A stretch of DNA of 64,000 nucleotides. Origin: Gigaspora margarita (Eukaryota; Glomeromycota; Glomeromycetes; Diversisporales; Gigasporaceae). The translations under genes were made by a program, and so were the position numbers. The notes beneath the pieces were generated by a model. The model ran no database searches. It had not been told where the DNA came from and worked only from the letters and a program-made list of their open reading frames with translations. The stretch covers positions 44,958 to 108,957 of the forward strand of contig WTPW01001268.1 in assembly GCA_009809945.1 (NCBI GenBank), given 5' to 3'. Positions 35,531 through 47,585 of the stretch are shown here, piece after piece. How positions within the stretch are numbered: position 1 is the stretch's first letter; each line of letters begins with the position of its first letter.

Positions 35531-36109
35531 CGATTCGGTTATTATCAGCTTTTTCTAAAAAATAAAATAAGATAAAAAAATGAATGTTGCGTCATTGAAA
35601 AATTGAACAAGGACGTTTACAATAATTGTTGCCACGAAGAGCTTCCAGTTGCATCAATTTTTATACAATTATATGTATTCGCTCGGCAACAAATGAATTA
35701 TCAGGTCCTGCCCACCCGACCAGACCCAAGACCCAATAAAACCTATGTTATCACCTCCAGGACTATAAGAAGAAACGAACGTTCGTAACAAGTGTCCACC
35801 GTTATTCCTAACTAGCAACTTCCCAGGTTACGGCCACGATATGCTTTCAAATTTCTTTACTTATAGCCCCGGGCTGCAAAACGACAATTTAGCAACTATC
35901 CAGTAGTAAAAATATATTACCTTATATCTGCTATTTCGTATGTGTTTTTTCAGGTAAAAAAAAATTCTCACGTTATAATAAAAATTAAACAGAAAATATA
36001 AAGGACATAAAGCAAAAAGTGTGTATGAAAGAGGATATTGTTAAACATAAAAGGTAGGAAGTTTAAAAGTGTAGAAAATGTAGAAAATAAGAAAAGGTGA
36101 TCATAATTT
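35531..36109. other. Non-coding, with a locally GC-richer island
   Basis: 35700-35880 has higher GC (CACCCGACCAGACCCAAGACCC, interrupted; GCCCCGGGCTGC). No frame, tRNA fold or repeat partner was recognised. Could be the remnant of a retroposon. Confidence 0.35.
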
Positions 36110-36530
36110 TTTTTTTCGATGCTTCTGTTTTGATCTTAAAAAACATTCATTAAACAGATCTACACGTGAAAATTGACCAATCAAAAACCATGTGACGATC
36201 CTTTTTTAAAATTGATATTTTTATATCTGCTAGCGAAGGTTTCTAAACGACTATGATCAAACTTAATAAAATGATTTTATTTTAATTATACAAGCTTGTA
36301 GGATTGAAATAAAAAAAGGTTTGTCGAGTTTGACCTAGTAATTATCGAGAAAACTGTCATTTAATTTTTTAAAAAAGCTGCGACTTTTTTAAATCTTAGT
36401 CAATATTTCTCAATAATACTAATCTGAATTCGGTATATATATATATTTATTTTAATTCTACAGATCTGTAGAATTGAAAAAATTTTCATCGAATTTGGTT
36501 TAGTAGTTATCGAGAAATTTTCATTTATAT
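36110..36530. repeat. Palindromic-module repeat, second locus
   Basis: Same module type as 23590-24490 (TTTAATTCTACAGATCTGTA palindrome, CGAATTTG, ATCGAGAAA). It lies immediately 5' of the plus-strand pseudokinase copy. Confidence 0.55.
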
Positions 36531-36899
36531 GTAATTTGTTGCTGAAATAGGCATCAATATTATGGAAATATATTTTCCAGTTATCACAGTCATTAAAAAT
36601 ACAATCATTAAAATGTAATTCAATATATAAAAATGCACAATGTAATAAAGCATTCTGTAGCATCTTATTAGATCGAGCTATAGATGGGTGCCTAAATTAT
36701 TTCTGGCTTGCCGTAAATAAAAATTGCCGAAAATATTTTAGGCAGCCTAAACCGTAAATAATTTCGGATGCCGAAAATAATTCCGGCTGCTGAAAATAAT
36801 TTCGGTTGCCGAAAATAATTACGGCAACCGAAAATAATTTCGACAGTCTAAAATATTTCTGGTTGCCGAAAAAGTTTATAGATGCCGAAAATATTTTTG

Positions 36900-38435
36900 G
36901 GCGTCATTATGCGCAAATATTACAGCCATTATCATAAACTTTGGGACTCCTGATAAAATTGGCAAATAAATTTTGGGCGATTCGATTAAGTTCGTAACTT
37001 CAACATAATGGATCGGTATATATAATATAAGATCCGTGTAACTAATATAAATATTAAGACTTTGGTACATACGGTTTTACATATGTATGTACATGGGTGT
37101 CTAAATTACTCCTCTTAATAGAAAATTATTTTGACATTTAGTCTGTCGAAATCAATTTTCCTTAGTGGCAAAATTAATTTTCTTAATTGTCGAAATTATT
37201 TGTCAAAATACATTAAATAGTATAGATACTTTGTGGAATTCATATAAACAAACTAGCAATGCAAAATGTTTGGCGAAATTACTTTTTTTAAAAAAATAAT
37301 TTAAACACTTATGTATACGTATGTATACAGAAATATGATACTTTCAAAGCATCTTCGCTGTCCAATAATTGAAAAAAATTAGAAGGCATATCAGAAAAAT
37401 TTTTAAACACTTAGGTGTAATGTTTTTTAAGATACCCAAATACAAATCAATGACCAATTAAATAACAATATACAATATATTTTTTTAATAAGGGGACGCC
37501 TAAAACCATGTCCAGTCATATGTTTTTGGCTATTTAATTAAAATTATAGTAAGGGTTTAGACACTTGTTTCTTTATTTTTGTGGGTTTCATTTTTTTCGC
37601 TATTTCTCTTCGTGACGATCCGTGCCATTCACAAATTTTGATTTTATCACATTCGATGACTAACAATCACATAAATAAAAAAAAATTCAATATCGATATA
37701 ATATTTATTATAATACATAGTAATATTATTGACGAAAGCTTTACTTTTATTAATTATATTTTAGATAGTAATTCTGTCCTACTTTTCTGTTATCTACTTT
37801 TTACAAAACATACTACATCTTTAATTTATATTATTAAATTAAACTATCCTTATACATATTCGACTAAACCAACATTTACATCTATTTGACAATTAACTTC
37901 TATAAAATTCATTAAATAAACATAAGATATAAATATTACAATCATCATTATTAAATTAATTAGCTTAACAATATAGCAATATTATAAAATTCTTCAAAGC
38001 TTACTTAAAATATTTTGGTATCTTTTTAGTTGACTGCTTTCGACCTAGTAAACTAGTATTTCAGTTTTAACATAATAAATATTAATATTATTATGAAGTA
38101 ACGTTTATTTGTTAGCAATAAGTATTGTGTTCTTAAAAAAGTAAAGTGTATAAATAAATTACCTGGTGATTGATTCAAACAATAAAAAGTTGCAAAACCT
38201 TACTATATTATCACTAGTAAAAGTTCTGAAGTTTTTAGAATCAGAAGAGGATCAAGAAAGCTAAAGCCTCGTTGAACATAAATGTGAAATATCAAACTAC
38301 GTTATGTTTTTAAAAAAAAAGTTGTACCACTTTTGCGAAACCCAAATTTTTAATATTGTACGAGGTTAATTAGCCAATCAACATCAATCAACGTAAGGAG
38401 TCAAATCTGTGTGATCAAAATAGTCAAAATAGACA
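36900..38435. other. Interior of the 3.95-kb element; no gene recognised
   Basis: AT-rich. The plus frame at 37581-37889 has low-complexity Ile/Asn/Thr content and no family signature. Confidence 0.45.
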
Positions 38436-38443
38436 ACTTTATT

Positions 38444-40007
38444 GGGGATTATAACGACTAGGGTGTCCAGGATTATGATCCGGTAAATGCCAAATTAGGC
38501 ATCCGGTAAATTACAAATTATGCGAATTATGCGGACCCCAGGATTAGGGTTAAAAAATTTTGCTGCCCAAATATCAAAATCTGCTGCAGTGCAAGACAAA
38601 TGTTTATAACCAAAAATTTAGTCTATGAAACTGTTTTTACATGTTATTATACAAATAATATTGTCGAACTCTAACCTAATTATCCCTAATCTAAAAGCAC
38701 AAAATTTTACTAGAAATTTTTGTGTTCTAATTTTTGCCCATGTCAAAAATTTCAAGTATGTATGTATATACGTTACGTAGTTACATTGTACAACCAATAG
38801 TGTGTTGGCATATAATCGTTATACCAATGCTATAAAAGTTCCGGTATAATAAATAATTGTTGCTACATTCAGATCTATTCATTTTAAAGTGTAGATGCAA
38901 TGATAGTTTAGCCAGCATTATTCACATGATCCAACTCGGAATTAGCCAATGTTAGAGTATAATATAGGCTGACTTGATATCCAATTCTGTGTAACTTAAT
39001 TCGTGTAATGTCTATTGCCCAATAGAAAATTCTTTATACAAGAGAATGGATAAAATTATGCGAAATTATGCGAATTTCTTTAAATTATGCGAAATCGCAT
39101 ATTTTATGTGCTATAAGGTGAATTATGCGGATATTATCCCAGATTATAATCCTGGACACTTTAATAATGACACAGCATGCACGTGATTTATCTCTGTTAT
39201 TGGCACAGCAAGTGATCGACATTAAAAATTAATTTTTTTTTTAAATTTGAACAAAGATATCTCGACACCATCCAAGCGAATTCGATGAAATCTTTTTTAT
39301 TTTAATTCTACAGACTTGTAAAATTAAAATAAAAAAAATTCATCAAATTTGCTTAGATGGTTGTCGAAATATATTTATTTAAAGTTTGGTAAAGAATTAA
39401 AAAGTCTAAATAGAAGCAGCGATAAAATTTTTTTAAGACTTTGAACAAAGATATTCAGTGAACCTTTTTTATCTTACAAGTCAATAGAGCCAAAGTAGAC
39501 AAAAATTTATCGAATTTGCTTAAATAATTGTTGAGATATATTGGTTAAAAAATTCAAACTTCTATTAAATAGAAGCAGGGATAAAGTTTTTTTAAAATTT
39601 CAAACGAAGATATCTTAACAGCTATTTAGCTAATTCGATGAAATTTTTAATTTTAAATTCAACAGATCTGTAGAATTAAAATATAAGAAAGTTTCCCGAA
39701 TCTGCTTTGATGGTTGTCTAGATACCTTATTTAATGTCTTAAATTTTTTTATTTTTGTAGACTTTTAATCCTTTAAACAAACATTGAACGAAGTTTTCTC
39801 GGCAACTATCTAAGCAAAATCGATAAAATTTTATTTTAATTTTATAAGTCTGTAGAATTAAAATAAAAAAGAATTCATCGAATTCACTTGGATAGTGTTG
39901 AGATATCTTTGTTCAAAATTTAAAGAAAACTCTGATTTTTAATGTCGATCACTTGCTGTGCCGATAACAGAGATAAATCATGTGCATGCTGTGTCATTAT
40001 AATCCCC
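38444..40007. mobile_element. TIR element nested in the 3.95-kb element
   Basis: The inverted ends read GGGGATTATAATGACACAGC and continue for about 65 bp (CATGCAC, TTTATCTCTGTTAT, GGCACAGCAAGTGATCGACA). The left arm is split after GGGGATTATAACGAC by the MITE at 38459-39163 and resumes at 39164. The direct repeat ACTTTATTGG lies at the left edge (38436-38445) and right edge (40009-40018). The interior holds about four CGAATTTGCTTAGATGG / TTTAATTCTACAG modules. Without the nested MITE it is about 0.85 kb. Confidence 0.75.
38459..39163. mobile_element. hAT-type MITE (TAGGGTGTCC family), copy 2
   Basis: 705 bp. Left end TAGGGTGTCCAGGATTATGA, right end the inverse ATTATAATCCTGGACACTTTA (one break). 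The 8-bp flanks ATAACGAC (38451-38458) and ATAATGAC (39164-39171) differ by one C/T. Inserted inside the TIR of the 38444-40007 element, so it is younger than that element. Confidence 0.85.
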
Positions 40008-40289
40008 TACTTTATTGGCTCTATATCACGTGATTGGGCATGGTTTTAGATGTTCCTCTATTTCTCCTTACAAGATACTACAAATAACCCTCTACCATAC
40101 AATATACTCAGTAGTGCAAATCAAATTTTATCACATGAAATTTAATGTATTTGCATGGCGAATTACGATACAGTCATCAAATGCACACTATAGCTTGGCC
40201 CTGGCTTATAAGAGATCAAAATATTTTGTTCTCTATATATGTATATCTTTTTTGATTTCATTTTTTACTATGGTCTCAAGGGGTGTAAC

Positions 40290-40431
40290 TAGGGATTGTA
40301 AAAAAACATTTTTTACCGGTTTAAAACATACGATATTTATGATTTTGATACACAGAGCCTAAATTTAATGCATTCAGATCGTAATCACCACATGTTTTAA
40401 AACGGGGAAAAATGTTTTTTTACTATCCCTA
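40290..40431. mobile_element. 142-bp hAT-type MITE, TAGGGATTGTAAAAAAACAT ends
   Basis: The left end TAGGGATTGTAAAAAAACAT is inverted at the right end (ATGTTTTTTTACTATCCCTA, interrupted by one base difference). The 8-bp flanks GGTGTAAC (40282-40289) and GGTGCAAC (40432-40439) differ at one position. Nested within the 3.95-kb element. Confidence 0.8.
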
Positions 40432-41749
40432 GGTGCAACTATAGCTGTAATAAATTATGAATTTATATTTTCAGCAACCGAAATAATTATTTTCAGCTGC
40501 CGTAATTATTTTCGGATGCCGAAATTATTTAATTATTTTTGATATTTAGGTATTTTGAAGCAGCATGCCGAAAATATAAAAAAGCTGTAATACCGTAATG
40601 CCGTAAATCACCCTGAATTTAGGCACCCATGTATAGATCGAGCTATATCTGCTGAATTATTAATCCATATTTTAGAAAGACAAATGAAAGAGGGTGAAGA
40701 AAGATTCAAAGATGAAGCCTACTATCATAATGTTATTAATATTTTGAATCGATTTGCGGACTTTGCCAATGATGTTTCACAACTTTACTATCAAAAAATT
40801 TTTTTTTCTGCTGAAAATATACAGGAAAATTTTCAAAAATTATTGAAAAAATTCGATACATGTATAAATGACTTACATTTTGCTGTATCAATTGTTCATT
40901 ACGAGCAGCAACATATGGATAAACAAAAGATTGAATTTGATCTTAAGAACATAATGGAAGTATTTATAATTTTTGCTACCTTCTTTTCGAATTATGAGAA
41001 TTTTATTTATATATAAAACTGTCATTCTTTTAGTATCTTCAGAAAATTAACGATAAACTTGACTTAAATATACAAGAAATGAAAATGAGTTTAGAAAAAG
41101 AAACTTCAAATATTCATAAAACGGATTGATCAATTACAAAAACAGATTCTTCTTATCCTAAGGATGATGATTCTTGCAGTTCAAAACATCTATTTGTAGT
41201 TAGAAAATATTTTAATAAAAATGAAGTAACGCTTGTAAACATATTCAAGATTCAAATAACGATCCTTGCAAAACTGAGCAACCACAACATATTCTTCAAT
41301 TTTATGGTTATGTATTAACAACAAGGTTTGTGTTCTAGAGGATGCAGTTACTAGGAGCAATTTATCATTTAAGAAAATGGGGTCTGAGTTAAAGGTAGGT
41401 ATAGCTAAGTGATGGTAAGCAAGCAGTAATTTTGAGGTTGTTAAAAAGAATTAAATGAGAAATGATAGGACATTATTAGTATGTAAAATTTGAATAATTC
41501 AGAAATAGTTCAGGATCAAATGAGCATAGTAATTTAGAAATGATCAAGGTTATATAGTAATTAGGTTATCGTGAATATAGAATTTGTATTATGTATTAAT
41601 TTTTTGAATAAGTAATTAGAAAATAATAATACATGTGATAGGGTTGAAGCGGAATAGATGTGCTAAGTATGTGCATGTTTGATCCAAGTCCAAGAATAGT
41701 GATCAGCTCAATGCAATTAGCTAATTGTTTGATCGAACTATGGTTATTT

Positions 41750-42047
41750 AGGACCCCAGACATATAGTACAGAGGTCATACGTTATGCAATTCAGCAAAA
41801 ACCCCCGAAATTTGAGAAGCAAAAAAACAGTTTTTGGCAATTATCTTGGCATCTAGTAGTCCAATTTGAATGAACTTTTTTTTAAAATGAAGCTCTCAGT
41901 GAGGCGCATCTAACAAAAAAAAGTTTATTCAATTCTGATTACTGGATCGGAAGTTATTTAAGTAAATAGATTTTGACGTTTTCAGCAAATTAGGTCAAAA
42001 TTGGCCAAAATCCAGTTATGACCTATATCAAAGATGTCCGGGGTCCT
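41750..42047. mobile_element. 298-bp hAT-type MITE, AGGACCCCAGACAT ends
   Basis: Left AGGACCCCAGACAT and right ATGTCCGGGGTCCT are inverted with one mismatch. A second inner pair includes AGGTCATA and TATGACCT. Flanked by a perfect 8-bp target duplication GGTTATTT (41742-41749, 42048-42055). Confidence 0.9.
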
Positions 42048-42387
42048 GGTTATTTAGTTGGTTTAGGTAATCTGACATGAAATAAATTTACTGGTAAATT
42101 GCATGTGCAAAAAGGTATTAAATTTTATCAGTTTTTTAACTGATAATATTAGGTATATATTAAAAATAAAATTTGAAGTTAATTATCATAAGTAAAAATG
42201 GTGAAATATATAATTTATTATTTAAATAATTAATTTAAACCGTAAATATTTGATTGATTTAATCAAATTTTGAATTTGAGATATAGTTATAATGAATTTT
42301 GCTAAAAATAATTGTAGGTGTGTCACATTGGGGTGCGCTGTGGCCTATGTAAATCAAAACTATATATAGTATCATATAAAAATTAAT

Positions 42388-42876
42388 TATTGGAGATTTT
42401 TTGTAATTAGTGATCAGGATATTGATCAGAATAATGTATTGGGTTATTTATCACTTTATATATATATTACTAGTAAAGAATGAGTTGAATGTTTTAGATA
42501 TCTAGAACGAATTGTTTTACTTCTTTCAAAATTTTTTTGCATAAATCCATTCTTAAACACGTTAATAACAGAGTTATGTTAAAATTTTTTTAACATTAAT
42601 ATTTAAATTTCAAATTGACTCTTTACAAAAATTCTGTTTATATTGTGAACTATCCAAAGAGAGACTAGAGATAAATTTTTTTTAATGTAACTTTGTTATT
42701 AACATGTTTAAGAATAGATTTACACAAAAAAAATTGAAAAAATAAATTAATTCACTCTGGACATCTAAAAACATTCAACTAATTCTTTACTATTAAAATT
42801 TATATAAAAAGTGATAAATAATCTGATTCATTATTCGGATCAATATCCTGATCACTAATTACAAAAAAATCTCCAA
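42388..42876. mobile_element. 489-bp foldback element with ~190-bp arms
   Basis: Left arm ATTGGAGATTTTTTGTAATT, GTGATCAGGATATTGATC, and on through AAATCCATTCTTAAACA is mirrored to 42876 (TTAAGAATAGATTT, GATCAATATCCTGATCAC, AAATCTCCAAT). Almost the whole element is two inverted arms. No gene. Confidence 0.8.
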
Positions 42877-44849
42877 TATTATGATCAATTATTAAGTAAT
42901 AGTTTAGAAATAAATAAGTAGTACTTTATTTTTATATAATTAAAGCATTTCTCTTGCTTTGGTATGATATTTTTTAGTACAATATTATAAGGTTTAATTA
43001 CTCTATCAGCTATACACTACCTTATTATACACAGTACAGCTTGTGTTGCTTTGCTACAGTCGTTACTTGCACTTTGCTTCTTTTATCTAAAGATCTAATC
43101 TGATGTTAATATTAGTTTTTAAGCTGACCCTAAGTAATTCCCTAAAATTATTAAAACCCAGTTATAACATCACTAAAGCTAAAAATCAGATACATAAGAG
43201 CTATGTGATGTACTGTAATAACGGCGAAGTTAGAGAAGGTAGTAGCATAAATAACGAAAATATTCTAGCAAATGCTTATTCAAATAGTAACAGTATGGTA
43301 AATCAAATTAGTATGAAATAAAGTAATAAGCAAAGCGCCAATATAGCGTAACAAAGCTGTCAAGAAGGCGAAAGTATTCTATAATTGCACCAGAAAATGA
43401 TATAAATAAGAAATACTTAGCTGTACGCGAATAAAAATGGTACTAAGGATGAATGTACTGTATTTATAATAAGATGCAAGACAAAAAGAAATTTCAACAA
43501 AAGATTATACAGACAAAAGATGATATACAAAAGAAACATTAACAAAGACTACAATAGCAAAAGATAATACAGATCAAAGAAAGGCATAACAGCATGAAGA
43601 TTACAATGATACTAGTAGAAGATATAAGTAAATGACGGCATTAGCAAAAAGAAAATACAGTAGAGTATCTAAAAAAAGTGCTAGTAAATAACGATGACAT
43701 AGATAAATAAACTTAAAGAAGCAGCAATAAATGACGACTATATGAAGACACTAGGATAATATAAAAAAAAATTGTACTGTATAATTATATTTGATTACCA
43801 TTTTGGTTTAAAAAAAATTGCCTTTGTATTGAAATTTAGCCTATGATTAAGTTTGTATTAACAAAAGAATTTAATGCAAAATTTTGACAATTTTTTCTAA
43901 AGCTCTACTTCTAACTAATTCTAATATTAATCAACAGTATTTTTTTAAATACTGAAATCATATAAAAAAATGAAATCGGTTCCATTACGGGTGTTAAACT
44001 ACATGCATAGCGTAAATGCACTCTCAAAGTTTCAGGGTAATTTAAAATTAAAAAAGCATAGTATTTCAAAGATTGTATAACTTTATATTGCAAAAATAAA
44101 AATTAATAATTTTAATTTTTATTTGAATTTTATTTTTTATTATGAAATTCAGAATATTTCTGACAATCTTCAACCAGCAAGTGTTTTAAATCATTTGTTT
44201 TTGTTGTTAAAACAATTAATTAATCAATATCTAATTAGATAATATATAGTTTATTCATTCTTTTATTACTGTATTATTAATTAATAAAAAAAATATGAAA
44301 TAGTGTTAAACGTTAATTTTATTAGCTCATTAGGTAATGATCAATGGCTAAACAAATTTTTTTTTATAAATACAATGGTTATTCGCAGTGGAGTGAAAAA
44401 TAGAGAGCTGGGAATAAGGAATAAAGATCAAAGATCAAGATCTAGATCATAATCTAGAGGACTATAATATAAAACGCTTTCAAATTTGTGATACTATCAC
44501 TTCCTTTTACATTCATTTTTTTAGCGAAAGCAGATAACGATCCTTGCCAAAACTTTGTCAGAATATTCAAATTGTGTAGCACAAACATGAAAGCGTCTTT
44601 TAAGAGCGTTAAAGAGTGTTAAATAATTATGAGTTTATGATCCATGAATAGGTTTCGTACGGAAACCTAAAAGAAGTTTATAATAAATATCAAATACCTG
44701 TCACCAAAAAAGTACAAATAGTGTTTGATATATCAAATGTGAAAATATAATGGTAATTGAAATTTATGACAGATGACCAAATATATGGAGCCAAAAATTT
44801 CAAAATTTAAATATTTACAATTCACAGATGCAAAAAGTTCTGATATATC

Positions 44850-45029
44850 TGTTGTGCCCCAAATACAAATCAGTTCAGTTATCAATTGGGACAGCCCAAA
44901 TATCAATATTTACAGCCCAAATAAAAAACTGGCCTAAACTAACCTTAACCTAACTCTAACATCTGGGCTAAATTAATTTTTAATTCGGCCAGATTGACAA
45001 CTGGGCCGATTTGCATTTGGGGCACAACA
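44850..45029. mobile_element. 180-bp MITE, TGTTGTGCCCCAAATACAAA ends
   Basis: Terminal inverted repeat of about 22 bp with one mismatch, starting TGTTGTGCCCCAAAT. Comparison with gene copy 1 (GATATATCCAAAG) shows the insertion point and a TATC (4-bp) duplication. If the element is read as starting at GTTG, the flanks are ATATCT and ATATCC. Confidence 0.85.
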
Positions 45030-45510
45030 TATCCAAAGATTTCATATCAATTATTAATTGGATGGCTCCTAAAAAAATCTTAGAAAATCAGAAAGCGACA
45101 GAAATAAAAACCTCTAAAAATTCTGGATATTCACGTAAATGCAAAATATTTCAGTATATTTTATTTACATTAAATTTGTATAAAATTGTTTTTGCTATTC
45201 TTGTTATCAATTCGCATAGATTACATGATGCAGAAAAGTCATGGCAGAAAATGTTAAGAGACGATCAACCAAAAGCATAACATAGGAACTGAGATAATAT
45301 AGCATCATTTTTAACTTAGATTAAATGATTTCTTTACTATCTCTTTTCTATGCTTACTTATTTTTTTTGAATTATCAAACTATAATAATAATAGTACATC
45401 AGGTAATGATCGCGAAATTTTTCTGCTATGACTTCATTGGTGAATTTGAATATATATATTCATTTTTCCTATTTTAGAGGTCATATGTTTTTGACTTTTA
45501 AATTAAAGTT

Positions 45511-46701
45511 AGGATTATATTTTTAAAAAAAGTAACTTTGTTTTTCGAATTCGATAAAACATTATCTGTAAAATCAACTATTTAAATAAAATAATTCTTT
45601 TATTATTCAAATTCACAACTTTACTTAGTAAGACATGTGCATTCAGGGTAAAATATTTTGAGTTCATTGTTAATTTTGATTCCAAATTGTCTAAAAAAAC
45701 ATACTTTTTTTCTATTTATTTCAACAATATAGCAAGAGCTAGGCTTTAAGTAATATTTTACTAGTACAAAGGTATGATATTTGTAACTTTTGGGGTTTTT
45801 TTCTTATTAAATTTTAGTTTTTTGTTAAGCAGATCACTAGTAATAATCATGTATTAGGTCACGATACTATTACGAATATTCGCGTTGTCTATTTTTGCAA
45901 ATAATAAGTGACAGATAGTTTTATAAATTCAAGAATGCAATAGTCGAATAGATAGGCATTGAGCTTTTGATTCTTTTTTTTCTATAAAAACTACTATTTT
46001 CTTCTTTTCTAGATTTTTGATTGTTGAAACGAACTAGGAATTTGATCTTGGTAGTAGAGTTTCAACAGTGTTTCAACTTAGACAAACAACGAAATAGTGA
46101 TCGATGAGTACTGATTTTTATCCTTTATTTTTGTTTTTTTATTTCTGAAATAAAGCTAATATTTTTCTTATTTTCTAGTTTTTGCTTTGTAAAATGGTTA
46201 GAATATAAAATGGTCCTGTCTGAAGATTCGAATCTGTGAAATCGGGAACTATAAAACTGGGATAAATGATAAATACAGGTTTCTATTCTCTTTATGAGTT
46301 CAATTTTTTTTTTTTTTTAAGTAAAAGCTAGCAATTTTTTATCTTTATAGGTTTTTGTTTGGCTGGAGATAAAAAAATGTCATGTTTAAAGCAATTTGCG
46401 ATTCAAACAAAAATGTGCAAGAATTTAACGGAGTACTAAAAAATTATGGTGAAGTTGGTTACGAGAATCTTCGTCCTTCGAATTTATTGAAGTATTAAGA
46501 AATAATTAAGATGATTATATTATTGTTATAGATTTTGCAATAAAAGGTTCATTATGACAAAGTCTTGTATAAGTATCACGATTGAGTATCTTGTACTATA
46601 TAACCTTTGACTTCAAGTTGATTTATTTGCAGGAACTTGTTTATGAAGATCTATATAGCAAAAACATTTCACAAGCTCCGGCTTTGTATAATACATATTA
46701 G
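45511..46701. other. Non-coding; nothing recognised
   Basis: T-rich AT sequence with several TTTTCTAGTTTTTG-like phrases (around 45990, 46165 and 46345) followed by short less-biased text, giving a loose repeat. No gene supported. Confidence 0.4.
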
Positions 46702-46855
46702 GGCCGTGTCATTAATTACCTGATTATTTTTTATTAGAGGCCTACTCCCCCTCCCTCTTTTTTAATATATATATAGTCAGGTTCTTATATATAATTTCAA
46801 CTTTTTTTACTCCCCCCCCCCCTAAAAAATCACCTGATTTTTGTCACTCTCTCCT
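46702..46855. mobile_element. Short MITE family AGGGCAGTGTCATTAATCA, copy 3
   Basis: Starts AGGGCCGTGTCATTAATTA and ends AATCACCTGATTTTTGTCAC, with a C10 run near 46813. See copies at 9905 and 13117. Confidence 0.6.
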
Positions 46856-47193
46856 TATTGTTCTTGGACTTTTTAAAAAAGTGGAGAGAAAAATTTGTGA
46901 AATTCTGCTATATATAAGACCTGAGGTTTCGATGGGTCAACTGTATTCAAGCATCAGATATTTACAATTTTGAAGTTATCATGACTGAGATTTCAACTAG
47001 GCAAAGGGTATTTAACAAAATTCTACTTGATAGTTATTTTCAAGAATTATCGGTGGACCAGGACCCAAATTTCAGAGGAACTATTTTATTTTATTTTTAT
47101 TTTTTTTTAGCTTTATTGATGAAATTTGGAATGGATGCAATAATGTTTGGTTGTTTAATTGTTATTAATTAATAATAAATATAGAATTTCAGA

Positions 47194-47426
47194 TAGAGAT
47201 AGAGATCAGTCAAATTTTCGATAATCGATCATTGATCGATTCTATGTATAATGGATCGATACTTTGATCGATCATTATGCCTTGACTGATCATGTCGATT
47301 CGATCGATTACCATATCTTGACCGGTCATGTTGCTTTGATTGATCACATGGTTTAATTGGTCAAGTTGCTTTATCGAACATAACACCAGTTATGTTCTTT
47401 GATCGATCATGTCTTGACCATCACTA
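47194..47426. repeat. GATCGATCA-rich inverted-repeat element
   Basis: The left end TAGAGATAGAGATCAGTCAA is loosely inverted by TTGACCATCACTA on the right. Between them GATCGATCA or GATCATGTC-type words recur about ten times, with the phrase TTGAC(C/T) mixed in. The same pattern is at 49490-49690. Confidence 0.55.
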
Positions 47427-47585
47427 ATTAAATTGGATTAAAATAAAATGTAGATTTCTATTTAATCCTCTAAAACCCATTTATACTCTACTCTAAAACT
47501 AACCTCTAACCTTAATCCCTAAATTTAAAAAAATGCGCCCTTTTATTACCATACATATTTCAATTATTATGTCTTAAACCCGGGT

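Larger units (their letters stand above)
36681..40633. mobile_element. 3.95-kb non-autonomous DNA element with 12-bp target duplication
   Basis: The ends TAGATGGGTGCCTAAATT (left) and the inverse AATTTAGGCACCCATGTA (right) bound a 3,953-bp element inserted in exon 1 of the pseudokinase copy. It is flanked by TAGATCGAGCTA at 36669-36680 and 40634-40645, and the uninterrupted sequence is seen in the other gene copy. Subterminal regions (36700-36900, 40480-40620) are packed with inverted GCCGAAAATAATTTCGG words, like transposase-binding clusters. No transposase frame was found. The 12-14 bp direct repeat does not fit hAT (8), PIF (3) or mariner (TA) and is longer than the usual 9-11 of MULEs. 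Confidence 0.8.
41322..44623. mobile_element. ~3.3-kb insertion of unknown class in the pseudokinase copy
   Basis: The left gene sequence stops after TATTAACAA, and the right resumes at TAATTATGAGTTTATGATCC, which is contiguous in copy 1. No convincing terminal inverted repeat or poly(A) was found. Close to its right end (44535-44560) it contains AACGATCCTTGCCAAAACT, a near copy of gene sequence at 41258-41276, so a local duplication or rearrangement may have accompanied insertion. It contains two smaller MITEs. The plus frame 43103-43321 is unassigned. Confidence 0.55.
36536..45510 (+). pseudogene. Pseudokinase gene copy 2, split by three insertions
   Basis: Diverged inverted paralogue of 28498-24998. 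Segments: 36536-36680 (VAEIGINIMEIYFPVITVIK, now frameshifted); 40646-41000, joined across the 3.95-kb element and open for 110 codons (ERQMKEGEERFKDEAYYH, then IQENFQKLLKKFDTC); 41036-41322 (start of the kinase domain, HLFVVRKYFNKNEV); 44624-44849 (kinase middle, damaged, with most of one intron deleted); and 45030-45150 (IINWMAPKK, where copy 1 has MAPEK, then NSGYSRKCKIF). Homology continues into the following intron to about 45510 and then stops. The C-lobe end and the Sel1 exons are absent. Insertions at 36681-40633, 41322-44623 and 44850-45029 break it. Where both copies can be compared, this one keeps CGA at the position of the exon-1 stop in copy 1. Confidence 0.75.

Noticed and set aside
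37581-37889. Possible transposase of the 3.95-kb element
   Set aside because: 102 codons of Ile/Asn/Thr-rich text with no catalytic motif.
40015-40362. 115-codon plus-strand frame
   Set aside because: Spans the boundary of a MITE with an 8-bp duplication and shows no family character.
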